Shown here: positions 29,173-37,598 of the stretch, one piece after another
Numbering within the stretch: the first letter of the stretch is position 1
How the letters are laid out: each line of letters opens with the position of its first letter
DNA from: Diaphorobacter sp. HDW4B
GTDB lineage: Bacteria; Pseudomonadota; Gammaproteobacteria; Burkholderiales; Burkholderiaceae_C
Reading direction: 5' to 3'
DNA length: 64,000 nt
NCBI RefSeq assembly: GCF_011305535.1
Contig: NZ_CP049905.1
Location: 4,896,001-4,960,000 of the forward strand
Program-made: the position numbers and the translations under genes
The notes under the pieces: model-generated
Seen by the model: the letters and a program-made list of their open reading frames with translations, nothing else
The model's database searches: none
Told to the model about the DNA's origin: nothing

Positions 29173-30114
29173 TCAGAGCTCGTAGTCGTTGACGTTTCCG
29201 ACCATGGCGCGCATCACCAGATCGCGGCTCAGGCGGTCGCTCAGCAGTTCGGCGAACTTGTAGATGAAGTTGCGCAGATACGCGCCGCGCTTGAAAGCGA
29301 CACGCGCCACGTTCTGGCCGAACAGATGGCCCATGGGGCGCACGACAAGGTCACCGACCGGATCGTCGCGCATGGCCATTTCAGCCACGATGCCGATACC
29401 CATGCCAAGGCGCACATAGGTCTTGATCACGTCGGAGTCGATGGCTTCGAGCACGATGCGCGGCTGCAGCTTGCGGGTGGCGAAGGCCGCGTCGATCTTG
29501 CCGCGTCCGGTGAACGAGGGGTGGTAGGTCACCAGCGGCTCGTGGGCGATGTCTTCGAGGCCGATGCGTTCGCGTTGGGCGAGCGGGTGGTTGCTCGGCA
29601 TCACCAGCACGTGCTGCCATTCATAGCAGGGCAGGGTCACGAGGTCGGGGTAGTCGGCGAGCGATTCGGTCGCCATGCCGATTTCGGCCACTTCGTCGAT
29701 CACCATGCGCGCCACTTCATGCGGCGTGGCCTGGTGCAGGCTGATGTTGACCTTGGGATAGGACTCGCGCAGCTTGGCGACCGGCACGGGCAGCACGTAG
29801 CGGGCCTGCGTGTGGGTGGTGGCGATCGACAGGGTGCCACTGTCCTGCGCGCTGTATTGCTCACCGATGCGCTTCAAGTTGGTGACCTCGCGCATGATCA
29901 ACTCGATGCTCTTGAGCACATGCTGGCCGGGTTCGGTCACGCGCTTGAGGCGCTTGCCGTGGCGCGCGAAGATGTCCACGCCCAGCTCGTCCTCCAGCTC
30001 GATGATGGCCTTGGACACGCCGGGCTGCGAGGTATGCAGTGCCTTGGCGGCCTCGGTGAGGTTGAGATTGCGGCGTGCTGCCTCTTGTACGAAGCGGAAT
30101 TGGTGCAGGTTCAT
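29173..30114 (-). CDS. cysB: CysB/Cbl-type LysR regulator
   Basis: A 313-residue LysR-family regulator of the CysB branch. The start MNLHQFRFVQEAARRNLNLTEAAKALHTSQPGVSKAIIELEDELGV and ATTHTQARYVLP are nearly diagnostic for CysB/Cbl, which sense N-acetylserine or adenosine phosphosulfate and control cysteine and sulfonate genes. No cys operon is adjacent. Whether it is CysB or Cbl cannot be separated here. The flavin operon starts divergently about 240 bp away. Confidence 0.85.
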   Translation of the reverse strand: MNLHQFRFVQEAARRNLNLTEAAKALHTSQPGVSKAIIELEDELGVDIFARHGKRLKRVTEPGQHVLKSIELIMREVTNLKRIGEQYSAQDSGTLSIATTHTQARYVLPVPVAKLRESYPKVNISLHQATPHEVARMVIDEVAEIGMATESLADYPDLVTLPCYEWQHVLVMPSNHPLAQRERIGLEDIAHEPLVTYHPSFTGRGKIDAAFATRKLQPRIVLEAIDSDVIKTYVRLGMGIGIVAEMAMRDDPVGDLVVRPMGHLFGQNVARVAFKRGAYLRNFIYKFAELLSDRLSRDLVMRAMVGNVNDYEL

Positions 30115-30249
30115 AACTGAATACAGCTAAAGACTGCCTTTATTATGCTTCATTCTTCTTATATTGCATATGGGCGGTGCTTTTTATGCCCAAGTAGCCG
30201 CCTTTACGAGGAGGGGAATGCCCAATTTGATGTGTCGCTTTGGTAAAGT

Positions 30250-30270
30250 AAATGAAAGTGAGATGCATTT
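30250..30270 (+). promoter_or_regulatory. Possible Fur box upstream of the PepSY-DUF2271 operon
   Basis: The 21-bp site begins AAATGAAAGTGA and ends CATTT, with AAATG/CATTT arms. By hand it matches about 15 of 21 positions of a Fur-type palindrome. It lies ~86 bp before the PepSY-TM start codon. Iron control would fit the operon but is not proven. Confidence 0.35.
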
Positions 30271-30355
30271 GAGCATCCTCACTCCTAGAATGCACCATCC
30301 CGATGAGCAGAAGAAAAATCACCTCATTGCGGCGCACGTCCACCCAAGGTTTTCC

Positions 30356-31009
30356 ATGAAGTCGGCTGTTTCCGGTAGCTCGCAACGAGCGTACTGGCTG
30401 AAAAAATTACACGAATGGCACTGGATCAGTTCGGCGATCTGCCTGATCGGCATGCTGCTGTTCGCGTTCACGGGCATCACTCTCAATCATGCGGGGCAGA
30501 TCGAGTCCAAGCCGCGCGTGGAGACCCGCGAGGGCCAGATGTCACCCGAGCTGCTGCCGCCATTGCAGGCGCTGCAAGCTGGGCTCAAGGACAAACCGAA
30601 GTCCGAAGCCAGTCCCGAATTTCCTGCACCGGTCGCCGCCTTCATCCGCAGCGAGATGAAGGTCGATGTGTCGGGCCGCGCGGTTGAGTGGAGTGATGAC
30701 GAGGCTTATGTGCCCATGCCGCGTCCCGGTGGCGATGCGTGGCTGCGCGTCGATCTGAAAGAGGGCGCGATGGAGTACGAATCGACCGATCGCGGCTGGA
30801 TCTCCTACATCAACGATCTGCACAAGGGGCGTAACACGGGCGGTGCCTGGAGCCTGTTCCTCGATGTGTTCGCGGTGGGTTGTCTGGTGTTTTGCATCAC
30901 CGGCCTGCTGATTCTGAAGATGCATTCCGAGCGGCGTCCGCTGACCTGGCCGATGGTGGGTCTGGGCTTGGTGATTCCGGCGCTGCTGGCATTGCTGCTG
31001 ATCCATTGA
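30356..31009 (+). CDS. PepSY-associated transmembrane protein
   Basis: A 217-residue inner-membrane protein. Helix 1 is near residues 20-40 (LIGMLLFAFTGITLNHA). A periplasmic domain of about 130 residues follows, then two C-terminal helices (VFAVGCLVFCITGLLIL and VGLGLVIPALLALLLIH). Such proteins carry electrons across the membrane in heme-based or flavin-based reductase systems; HEWHW near the N-terminus and H46 may be heme ligands. The ATG at 30356 has AAGG upstream. It opens the five-gene unit PepSY-DUF2271-DUF4198-apbE-reductase. Confidence 0.82.
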   Translation: MKSAVSGSSQRAYWLKKLHEWHWISSAICLIGMLLFAFTGITLNHAGQIESKPRVETREGQMSPELLPPLQALQAGLKDKPKSEASPEFPAPVAAFIRSEMKVDVSGRAVEWSDDEAYVPMPRPGGDAWLRVDLKEGAMEYESTDRGWISYINDLHKGRNTGGAWSLFLDVFAVGCLVFCITGLLILKMHSERRPLTWPMVGLGLVIPALLALLLIH

Positions 31010-31053
31010 TCGCAGGCTGCCGGATACCGAATTTTGTTGAAGGAAACTCTGAA

Positions 31054-31575
31054 ATGGCGAAAAGGATTTTCAAATGCACGGTCGCGCTGAGCGCAGTGGT
31101 CGGCCTGCCTGCAATCGCGGGTGGTCTGGACGTGACCGTGGGCATTCCGCAACTGCAAGTGGCCGAGTACCACAAGCCTTATGTGGCCGTGTGGCTGGAG
31201 AAGACGGACGGTGGCGTGGCCGCCAATCTGTCGGTCTGGTACGACGCCAAGATGAAGGATGCCGAAGGCACGAAGTGGCTCAAGGACATGCGCCAGTGGT
31301 GGCGTCGCACGGGGCGCGAGCTGTCGTTCCCTATCGATGGCGTGACCCAGCCGACCAAGCCCGCGGGCAATCATGCGCTGTCGTTCAGCGAGGGCAAGAA
31401 CCCGCTGCCCAAGCTCGCTCCCGGTCAGTACAAGCTGATGGTGGAAGCCGCGCGTGAAGTGGGCGGCCGCGAGCTGGTCTCGATTCCCTTCGAATGGCCT
31501 GCCAAGCAAGCCACCAGCCTGTCCGCCAAGGGCAGCACCGAACTCGGTCAGATCAAGCTCGACCTCAAGCCCTGA
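31054..31575 (+). CDS. DUF2271 periplasmic protein, candidate ApbE client
   Basis: A 173-residue exported protein (signal peptide 1-23) of the DUF2271 family, with the family core VAVWLEKTDGG, WLKDMRQWWRR and LAPGQYKLMVEAAREVGGRE. At D95-G96-V97-T98-Q99-P100-T101-K102 it has a sequence resembling the ApbE flavinylation motif D-G-x-T-G-A-T-K, with GA replaced by QP. This makes Thr101 a possible FMN attachment site, which would explain the adjacent apbE. The family name is known; flavinylation is an inference from the motif and neighbours. Confidence 0.8.
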   Translation: MAKRIFKCTVALSAVVGLPAIAGGLDVTVGIPQLQVAEYHKPYVAVWLEKTDGGVAANLSVWYDAKMKDAEGTKWLKDMRQWWRRTGRELSFPIDGVTQPTKPAGNHALSFSEGKNPLPKLAPGQYKLMVEAAREVGGRELVSIPFEWPAKQATSLSAKGSTELGQIKLDLKP

Positions 31576-31638
31576 TGGGGCTTCGAGCCATTTGCCAACC
31601 AGATATCAACCCCAGTCTCATTCAAAAGGACGTCCGAA

Positions 31639-32439
31639 ATGATGCTCAAGAAGCACGCAATTGTGGCCGCAACGCTGGCGCTCGCCGCCCTGTCCGCACA
31701 GGCCCATGACCTCTGGTTCAAGCCCTCGAGCACGGTGCTCTCCAAGTCCGATTGGGTGACCGTCGATGCGGCGGTCTCCAACGACGTGTTCTTCTTCAAC
31801 CACCGTCCGCTGGGACTGGAAAACGTGAAGATCACCGGCCCCGATGGTTCCGCTGTCGAGATGAAAAACGCCCACAAGGGTGAGCTGCGCAGCGTGTTCG
31901 ACTTCAAGCCCGAAAAGCCCGGCACCTACCGCGTGACCATGCTGATGAACGGCGTGATGGGCGGCTACAAAGACGCCAACGGTCAACCCAAGCGCGTGCG
32001 CGGCTCGGCGGAAGAAATCCTCAAGCAGATTCCTGCGGATGCCAAGGACGTGAACATCACCGAGAACGTGCGCCGCATGGAAACCTTCGTGTCCGTGGGC
32101 AAGCCAACCGGCATCGCGCTGACTGGCAAGGGTCTGGAACTCAAGCCCGTGACCCATCCCAACGATCTGGTGAGCAGCGAAGAAGCCAAGTTCGAATTCC
32201 AGATCGACGGCAAGCCTGCGGCGAATCTCGAAGTGGAACTCGTGGCCGACGGTATTCGCTACCGCGATGGCGTGGAGCCGCTGAAGTTCAAGACCGATGC
32301 GAACGGCCTGCTCACCGTGAAGTTCCCGCGTGCCGGGCTGTACTGGCTGAGCACCGATGCCAAGGACAACAAGACCACCGTGGCCAAGGCAACGGAGCGT
32401 CGTCTCGGTTATGTTGCCACGCTGGAAGTGCTGCCCTGA
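31639..32439 (+). CDS. DUF4198 periplasmic protein
   Basis: A 266-residue exported protein with a short signal peptide ending SAQAHD. The HDLWFKPSS start, the FFFNHRPLGLENVKITGPDG strand pair and the Ig-like C-terminal half with DANGLLTVKFPRAGLYWLS fit DUF4198. The histidine that becomes N-terminal after cleavage is a feature often linked to metal binding. Its job is unknown; co-occurrence with DUF2271, ApbE and a flavoreductase suggests a role in periplasmic electron transfer or metal handling. Confidence 0.82.
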   Translation: MMLKKHAIVAATLALAALSAQAHDLWFKPSSTVLSKSDWVTVDAAVSNDVFFFNHRPLGLENVKITGPDGSAVEMKNAHKGELRSVFDFKPEKPGTYRVTMLMNGVMGGYKDANGQPKRVRGSAEEILKQIPADAKDVNITENVRRMETFVSVGKPTGIALTGKGLELKPVTHPNDLVSSEEAKFEFQIDGKPAANLEVELVADGIRYRDGVEPLKFKTDANGLLTVKFPRAGLYWLSTDAKDNKTTVAKATERRLGYVATLEVLP

Positions 32440-32457
32440 TTCTTCAACAATGAAGTC

Positions 32458-33546
32458 ATGAGCACTGCTCCGCGAGTCCATTTCGGTGCCAGCGTCTGGC
32501 GCTTGCCGCAGGCTGCGAAAACGGCCCCGGTAGTGCCCGCGCGCGCCGATTTTTCGGTGCAGCACTGGCGCGCGCCAAGCATGCAGCGCCAGCAGGACTC
32601 GCGCATTCACCGACTCAGCGGCCAGACGATGGGGACATCGTGGTCGCTGAATCTGCCGAATACCGATTTTCTGGAGCTCCAACCCGTGCACGCACTGGTT
32701 CAGTCGGTGCTGGACGAAGTCATCGCGCAGATGAGCAACTGGGAAAACGATTCGGCGATTTCTCGCTTCAACAATGCGCATGCAGGCACTTGGCATGCGT
32801 TGCCAGCAGAGTTCGCGCAGGTGCTTGCTGCGGCGCTGCAATGGGCCGAGCGTTCGGGTGGGGCGCTCGATCCGACTATGGGGGCGTTGGTTTCTTTGTG
32901 GGGGTTCGGCCCACGTGCCGAGCCGCTGACGCCGCACTCTGGCGAGCGTCCCACGGTCGCGCAGATTGATGATTTGCTGCGCGCATCAGGCTTTGAAAAG
33001 CTGCAATGGAAAGCCGGTCAGAACCACATCGAACAACCGGGCGGATTGAAGCTCGATCTGTGCGGCATTGCCAAGGGCTTTGGGGTAGATTGGGTCGTGC
33101 AGCATCTTCAAGAAGCGGGCTGGAACAGCGGCCTGTTCGAGATCGGCGGCGAGCTGCGAAGCTGGGGCGAAAAGCCCAATGGCGACGCTTGGCAGATTCA
33201 GTTGGGCAGTCAAGGTGATGCGTCCAATGCGCCCCTTGTGGTGGCCGTGAAGAATGCTTCGTTCGCCACATCGGGCGACTGGTGGCATCACTTTTTTGCC
33301 GACGGCAAGCGCTATTCGCACACGCTTGATCCACGCACCGGCTGGCCGATCAAGCACCCACTGGCCAGCGTGACGGTTCACCACGAAGCATGCATGCACG
33401 CCGATGCGCTGGCGACGGTGCTGACGGTGCTGGGCGTGGAGCAGGGCATGGCTTTTGCCGAGGCGTATGAGGTTGCGGCCGTGTTTCAGGAGCATGGCGC
33501 AAATCCGTGCATGTCACCGGCCTGGAAGGCGCGATTCGCATCATGA
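32458..33546 (+). CDS. apbE: FAD:protein FMN transferase ApbE
   Basis: ApbE transfers FMN from FAD to a Thr/Ser of a client protein in the periplasm. The 362-residue protein shows HRLSGQTMGTSWSL at the family start, SRFNNA, GGALDPTMGALVSLWGFG, LDLCGIAKGFGVD, the FEIGGELRSWG motif and YSHTLDPRTGWPI. The first ~45 residues precede the domain and do not look like a classical signal peptide or lipobox, which is odd for this family. The stop overlaps the flavoreductase start. Its client is probably the DUF2271 protein two genes upstream. Confidence 0.92.
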   Translation: MSTAPRVHFGASVWRLPQAAKTAPVVPARADFSVQHWRAPSMQRQQDSRIHRLSGQTMGTSWSLNLPNTDFLELQPVHALVQSVLDEVIAQMSNWENDSAISRFNNAHAGTWHALPAEFAQVLAAALQWAERSGGALDPTMGALVSLWGFGPRAEPLTPHSGERPTVAQIDDLLRASGFEKLQWKAGQNHIEQPGGLKLDLCGIAKGFGVDWVVQHLQEAGWNSGLFEIGGELRSWGEKPNGDAWQIQLGSQGDASNAPLVVAVKNASFATSGDWWHHFFADGKRYSHTLDPRTGWPIKHPLASVTVHHEACMHADALATVLTVLGVEQGMAFAEAYEVAAVFQEHGANPCMSPAWKARFAS

Positions 33547-34955
33547 TTCTGGATTGGGTGGTGTCTCCGGCACGCGCGGCAGGCGCTGCAGGACTGGTGT
33601 TGGCATACGCAGCGCTTTGCGCCCGCGTGGCGTGGGTGAGCAAACAGAAGCGCATCGACATTGAGCGCGACAACGACGTGCCTGCGGGCCAATCGCAATG
33701 GCCTGCGGTGCTGGTGGTCTATGCCAGTCAGACGGGGCAGGCCGAAGGCATTGCCCGCGAGGCGACGCGCATGCTGCGCGAGAGCGGCTTGCGTGTGACG
33801 CTGCTTCCCATCGATTCGATCACCACGGAAAATCTGAACGCGCATGAACGCAGCCTGTGGATCGTCTCGACCACGGGCGAGGGCGATGCACCCGATCACG
33901 CCTTGCATTTTGTGCAGCAGGTGCTGCCGCAAGGTGCGGACTTGCGGGCGCATGAAGCGCAGGTGCTTGCGCTCGGTGATCGTGAATACCAGCAGTTCTG
34001 CGCGTTTGGCGAACAGGTTCAGGCATGGCTTGTTGCCCAAGGCGCGAATAGCGAGCTGGTGTGCGTGGACAACATGGACCGCGCCACGCTGCGCTCGTGG
34101 CAGTCGCGCATCAACGAGTTGAAGCAGGGTTGGTTGGGCGAGGAGGGGGACTCTCAGCCGCCCGTGGCGATGCAGGAAGAATGGCTGCTGCCGCCCACGA
34201 GCACGCCCTTCACACTGGAGCGACGCACGTTGCTCAATCCGGGCAGTCAAGGCGGCGCACTGTATCGGCTGGACTGGGTGGTGAAGAATGGCGATCTGCC
34301 CGAATGGGAGTCGGGCGATCTGGCGTCGCTGCGCGTGCCTGCCGATCGAGAACATGCGCGCGATTATTCGATTGCTTCGATCCGGGCGGATGGGCATCTG
34401 CAGATGCTGGTGCGGCAAAGTGTGCGCGCGGATGGCACGCCGGGTGTGGCGTCGAGCTGGCTTTGCATGGGCATGAAGCAGGGCGATTCACTCGACATTT
34501 CCGTGCGCCAGCACAGCAGTTTTCGACTGGGAGACAACGCTGCAAGGCCGTTGATTCTGATCGGCAACGGTTCGGGATTGGCGGGGCTGCTCAGCCACAT
34601 CAAGGCGCGGATTGCGGCGGGACGCAGCGACCAGTGGCTGGTGTTCGGCGAGCGCAGCCCGGAGCATGATGCGATCTGCGCACAGCAGCTTGAGCAATGG
34701 CTGCAGGATGGACAACTGGAGCGGCTCGATTTGGCGTGGTCACGCGATGTGGCCGAGAAAACCTATGTGCAGGATGTGCTGCTAAAGCAAGCCGAAATGC
34801 TCAAAAGCTGGGTGGCGCGCGACGCGGCCATCTATGTGTGCGGCAGCCTGCAAGGCATGGGGCAGGGCGTGCATCAAGCGCTCAAGCAGGTGCTGGGCGA
34901 CGAGTGCATGCAGACACTCACGCAGTCGGGGCGCTACCGCCGCGACGTCTATTGA
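33543..34955 (+). CDS. Membrane-anchored flavodoxin/CysJ-type flavoreductase
   Basis: A 470-residue diflavin reductase. An N-terminal membrane helix (about 5-33) is followed by a flavodoxin domain (VVYASQTGQAEGIA, FMN loop; STTGEGDAPDHA), then a CysJ-like FAD domain with ARDYSIAS, and an NAD(P)-binding domain with IGNGSGLAGLLSHI, FGERSP and YVCGSLQGMGQGV. It should take electrons from NADPH through FAD and FMN and pass them to the membrane partner (PepSY-TM). Coupled to apbE by an ATGA overlap. Confidence 0.88.
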   Translation: MILDWVVSPARAAGAAGLVLAYAALCARVAWVSKQKRIDIERDNDVPAGQSQWPAVLVVYASQTGQAEGIAREATRMLRESGLRVTLLPIDSITTENLNAHERSLWIVSTTGEGDAPDHALHFVQQVLPQGADLRAHEAQVLALGDREYQQFCAFGEQVQAWLVAQGANSELVCVDNMDRATLRSWQSRINELKQGWLGEEGDSQPPVAMQEEWLLPPTSTPFTLERRTLLNPGSQGGALYRLDWVVKNGDLPEWESGDLASLRVPADREHARDYSIASIRADGHLQMLVRQSVRADGTPGVASSWLCMGMKQGDSLDISVRQHSSFRLGDNAARPLILIGNGSGLAGLLSHIKARIAAGRSDQWLVFGERSPEHDAICAQQLEQWLQDGQLERLDLAWSRDVAEKTYVQDVLLKQAEMLKSWVARDAAIYVCGSLQGMGQGVHQALKQVLGDECMQTLTQSGRYRRDVY

Positions 34956-34962
34956 GTGGTGC

Positions 34963-35337
34963 TCATTCGGTGGCTGAATCAGCCGCGATCAAGGCCATCA
35001 GCGCGGTGATGCGCGGGTCTTCGCCAATCGGGGTCTGAAGACGGAACTCCAGAGCTGGATATTGCATTTGCAGGTCGTAGACCATGCGCGGCAGGTCTTC
35101 GCGCGCATGGCGGCCCGCGCCCAGAAACATGGGCATCACGCTGATCTTGTGAATGCCTTGCTCCACCCAGCGTGCGACGACGGAGGGCAGATCGGGCTCG
35201 GTCAATTCCAGATAGGCGCAGGCAACGGCAATGTCGCCGCGCTGCTTTTCTATGAGGCTGGCGACCGCCTCGATGGGCAGCCGCCATTGCGGATCGCGCG
35301 AGCCGTGGGCGAACAGGATGACACCGGAATCAGGCAT
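34963..35337 (-). CDS. cbiX: CbiX/SirB-type small chelatase
   Basis: A 124-residue single-domain CbiX-type chelatase. The N-terminal GVILFAHGSRDPQWR holds the metal-binding His, and MPMFLGAGRHAREDLP the second. Small CbiX proteins insert cobalt or iron into sirohydrochlorin, or act in nickel-sirohydrochlorin pathways. The denitrification block needs siroheme, so a SirB-like function is possible but the metal is not known. It is convergent with the flavoreductase (7-bp gap) and lies just downstream of lptG. Confidence 0.85.
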   Translation of the reverse strand: MPDSGVILFAHGSRDPQWRLPIEAVASLIEKQRGDIAVACAYLELTEPDLPSVVARWVEQGIHKISVMPMFLGAGRHAREDLPRMVYDLQMQYPALEFRLQTPIGEDPRITALMALIAADSATE

Positions 35338-35359
35338 GGACGGACAGGTTTCTTGAGCG

Positions 35360-36457
35360 CTAACGTCTGAGCACCAGCCAGCCAAAGGCGGCCAGCGACA
35401 GCAGGGAATAGATCAGCCCCGGCGCGGCGGCCGTGAGCATGGGCGACCAGTTCTGCAGATTGCCTGCAAAGCCGAACACGTTGTTGAGCAGGAAGAAGCT
35501 GATCCCCGCCATCACACCGCCAAACACATAGCCCGCAATGCCGCCAGAGCGGAAGTGCAGATAGGCGAATGGCAGCGACAGCACGACCATCACCAGGCAG
35601 CTCAGCGGATAGAACACCTTGCGCCAGAACTCGATGTCGTAGCGCTGGGTGGACTGGCCGTTGGCCTCCAGGTGGCGGGTGTACTGGAACAGTTCGAGCG
35701 TGGACATCTTGTCCGGCTTGAGCACGGCGGCCGCCACCATGCTGGAGGTGATGCGGGTCGTCCACTTGAACTCGGGCTTTTCGGTGCGTTGGACGCTCAT
35801 GTCGCCGCTCTTGCTGCGCTGGAATTCGCTGCGGCGCACGTTTTCGAGCACCCAGCCATCGTTGTTCGTGTCGAAGCGCCCGCGCTCGGCCTGCGTGGTC
35901 GAGGCGGTGTAGCCGTCAGCATCGAATTCGAAAATCCGCACATTGCGCATCTCGCCCTGCGTGTCGATGGCGCGCACGTTCACGGCAAAGCTGTGATCGC
36001 CTTGGCGTTCCTTGAGCCACGCGCCGGTCACACCGGTGGTGATCTGCCCCATGCGGCGGGCCTTGACCAGCTCGGCCGCTTTTTCGCTGACCGGAGCGAT
36101 GTAGTCGCCCATCACGAAGGTGAATGCGACGAACGCACCACCCAGAATCAGCAGGGTGCTGAGCGCGCGCCATGGCCCGAGGCCGCTGGTGCGCATGATG
36201 GTGAATTCGGAGGTTTGCGCAAGCCGCGCCATCACGAAGATGGTGCCGATGAGCACGGTGATCGGCAAGAGCTCATACAAGTGCTGCGGCACGCGCAGCG
36301 CCACGTAGAGCAGGGCGAACATGAGCTTGTAGCTGTTGTTGATCCAGCGCAGTTCGTCGACCAGATCGAAGAAGAAGAACAGCGCCAGAAACGCCAGCGT
36401 GACAAAGCCCACGCCCGCGATGATCTCGCGGTAGATGAAACGGCGAATGGTCTTCAT
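35360..36457 (-). CDS. lptG: LPS export ABC transporter permease LptG
   Basis: One of the two membrane subunits of the LptB2FG complex that extracts LPS from the inner membrane and passes it to LptC. The 365-residue protein has the N-terminal helices (FIYREIIAGVGFVTLAFLALFFFFDLVDEL), a periplasmic beta-jellyroll (WLKERQGDHSFAVNVRAID) and three C-terminal helices. The ATG at 36457 overlaps the lptF stop (ATGA). The LptG assignment rests on order (lptF then lptG) and the LYELLPITVLIG segment. Confidence 0.93.
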   Translation of the reverse strand: MKTIRRFIYREIIAGVGFVTLAFLALFFFFDLVDELRWINNSYKLMFALLYVALRVPQHLYELLPITVLIGTIFVMARLAQTSEFTIMRTSGLGPWRALSTLLILGGAFVAFTFVMGDYIAPVSEKAAELVKARRMGQITTGVTGAWLKERQGDHSFAVNVRAIDTQGEMRNVRIFEFDADGYTASTTQAERGRFDTNNDGWVLENVRRSEFQRSKSGDMSVQRTEKPEFKWTTRITSSMVAAAVLKPDKMSTLELFQYTRHLEANGQSTQRYDIEFWRKVFYPLSCLVMVVLSLPFAYLHFRSGGIAGYVFGGVMAGISFFLLNNVFGFAGNLQNWSPMLTAAAPGLIYSLLSLAAFGWLVLRR

Positions 36458-37575
36458 GCAGCCCCCTTTGCTGCATTGCGTGCAGTGTGGCCGCCGCCCG
36501 AGAACAAGGAGCGGATCGACCATTGGTTGTGTCTTGCGGCCAGCAGCAGCAGCGCCAACGCGAAGGTGCCACCGTGCAGCAGGAGCATGAACGGCAGCAT
36601 GCCGATGCGTTGCGCGGCGACCCAGCTCTGGCCCACGGTCATGAGGTTGTAGTAGATGACGAAGGCAAACAGCGCAAACGCCATGCTGCTGCTGCGACCT
36701 GCGCGTGGATTGACGATGGCAACGGCAAGACCCAGCACCACAAAGTTGAGTGCAGCCAACGCCAGACCGATGCGCCAGCCGAGTTCGCCCTGATAGGCTG
36801 GTGCGCTGGCGCCGATCAGCTCAAGCGTGTTGCGGCTCTTGAGGGCCACATCGTCCACGCCACCCGATTTGGCGTCGCCCACACGGGTGCCGTATTCCTG
36901 AAATTCGCTCACGCGCAGACCGGGCTTGCCCAAGGGCATTTCAAGGCGCTGGCCGTTGAACAGCAAGGCCATGCGATCACCATTGCGCACTTCGAGACGG
37001 GCGCTCTCGGCGGAAGTCACGGTTTCCTTGGTAGGCTCGTTGGTCGCGATGAAGACATTGCTGGCCGAAGTCGCATCGGGCGAGTCGCGGTCGATGAAGA
37101 ACACGCGCGAGCCGTTGGAGGACTCCTGGAACTGGCCCGGTGCAATGCGATCGACGTCGCTGCGCTGCTCGTACTGCGACTTGAGTTCCTGAATCTGCGT
37201 GTTGGCCCAGGGCCAGACGATGAGCGAGAGCGCGGCGATCGCCAGCATCACCGGCCACGCAAAGCGCAGCAGGGGTGGCAGCAGGCTCATGAGGCCGCGG
37301 CCACTGGCGAACCAGATGACCATTTCGCTGTCGCGGTACATGCGCGAGAGAACCCCCACGATGGCGACGAACAGGCAAAGGCTCAAAATGGTGGGCAACT
37401 GGCCTAGCACGGTGTAGCCCATGACCAGCATGACGTCTTGCGGATTGACGCTGCCTTTCGAGGCTTGACCAAGGGTGCGGATCAGCATCATGGTCATGAC
37501 GATGGTGACCAGCACCACCAGCGTCGCGCCAAAACTGCGTGCCAGTTCCTTGCGGATGGATGAATCGAATAACAT
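36454..37575 (-). CDS. lptF: LPS export ABC transporter permease LptF
   Basis: Partner of LptG. The 373-residue protein begins MLFDSSIRKELARSFGATLVVLVTIVMTMMLIRTLG, typical of LptF, with the YTVLGQLPTILSLCLFVAIVGVLSRMYRDSEM region, a periplasmic jellyroll and C-terminal helices. lptF is transcribed divergently from pepA with only 23 bp between start codons, a conserved arrangement in betaproteobacteria and enterics. Confidence 0.94.
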   Translation of the reverse strand: MLFDSSIRKELARSFGATLVVLVTIVMTMMLIRTLGQASKGSVNPQDVMLVMGYTVLGQLPTILSLCLFVAIVGVLSRMYRDSEMVIWFASGRGLMSLLPPLLRFAWPVMLAIAALSLIVWPWANTQIQELKSQYEQRSDVDRIAPGQFQESSNGSRVFFIDRDSPDATSASNVFIATNEPTKETVTSAESARLEVRNGDRMALLFNGQRLEMPLGKPGLRVSEFQEYGTRVGDAKSGGVDDVALKSRNTLELIGASAPAYQGELGWRIGLALAALNFVVLGLAVAIVNPRAGRSSSMAFALFAFVIYYNLMTVGQSWVAAQRIGMLPFMLLLHGGTFALALLLLAARHNQWSIRSLFSGGGHTARNAAKGAA

Positions 37576-37598
37576 TGTGTCGAAGGAAAACGGTGATT

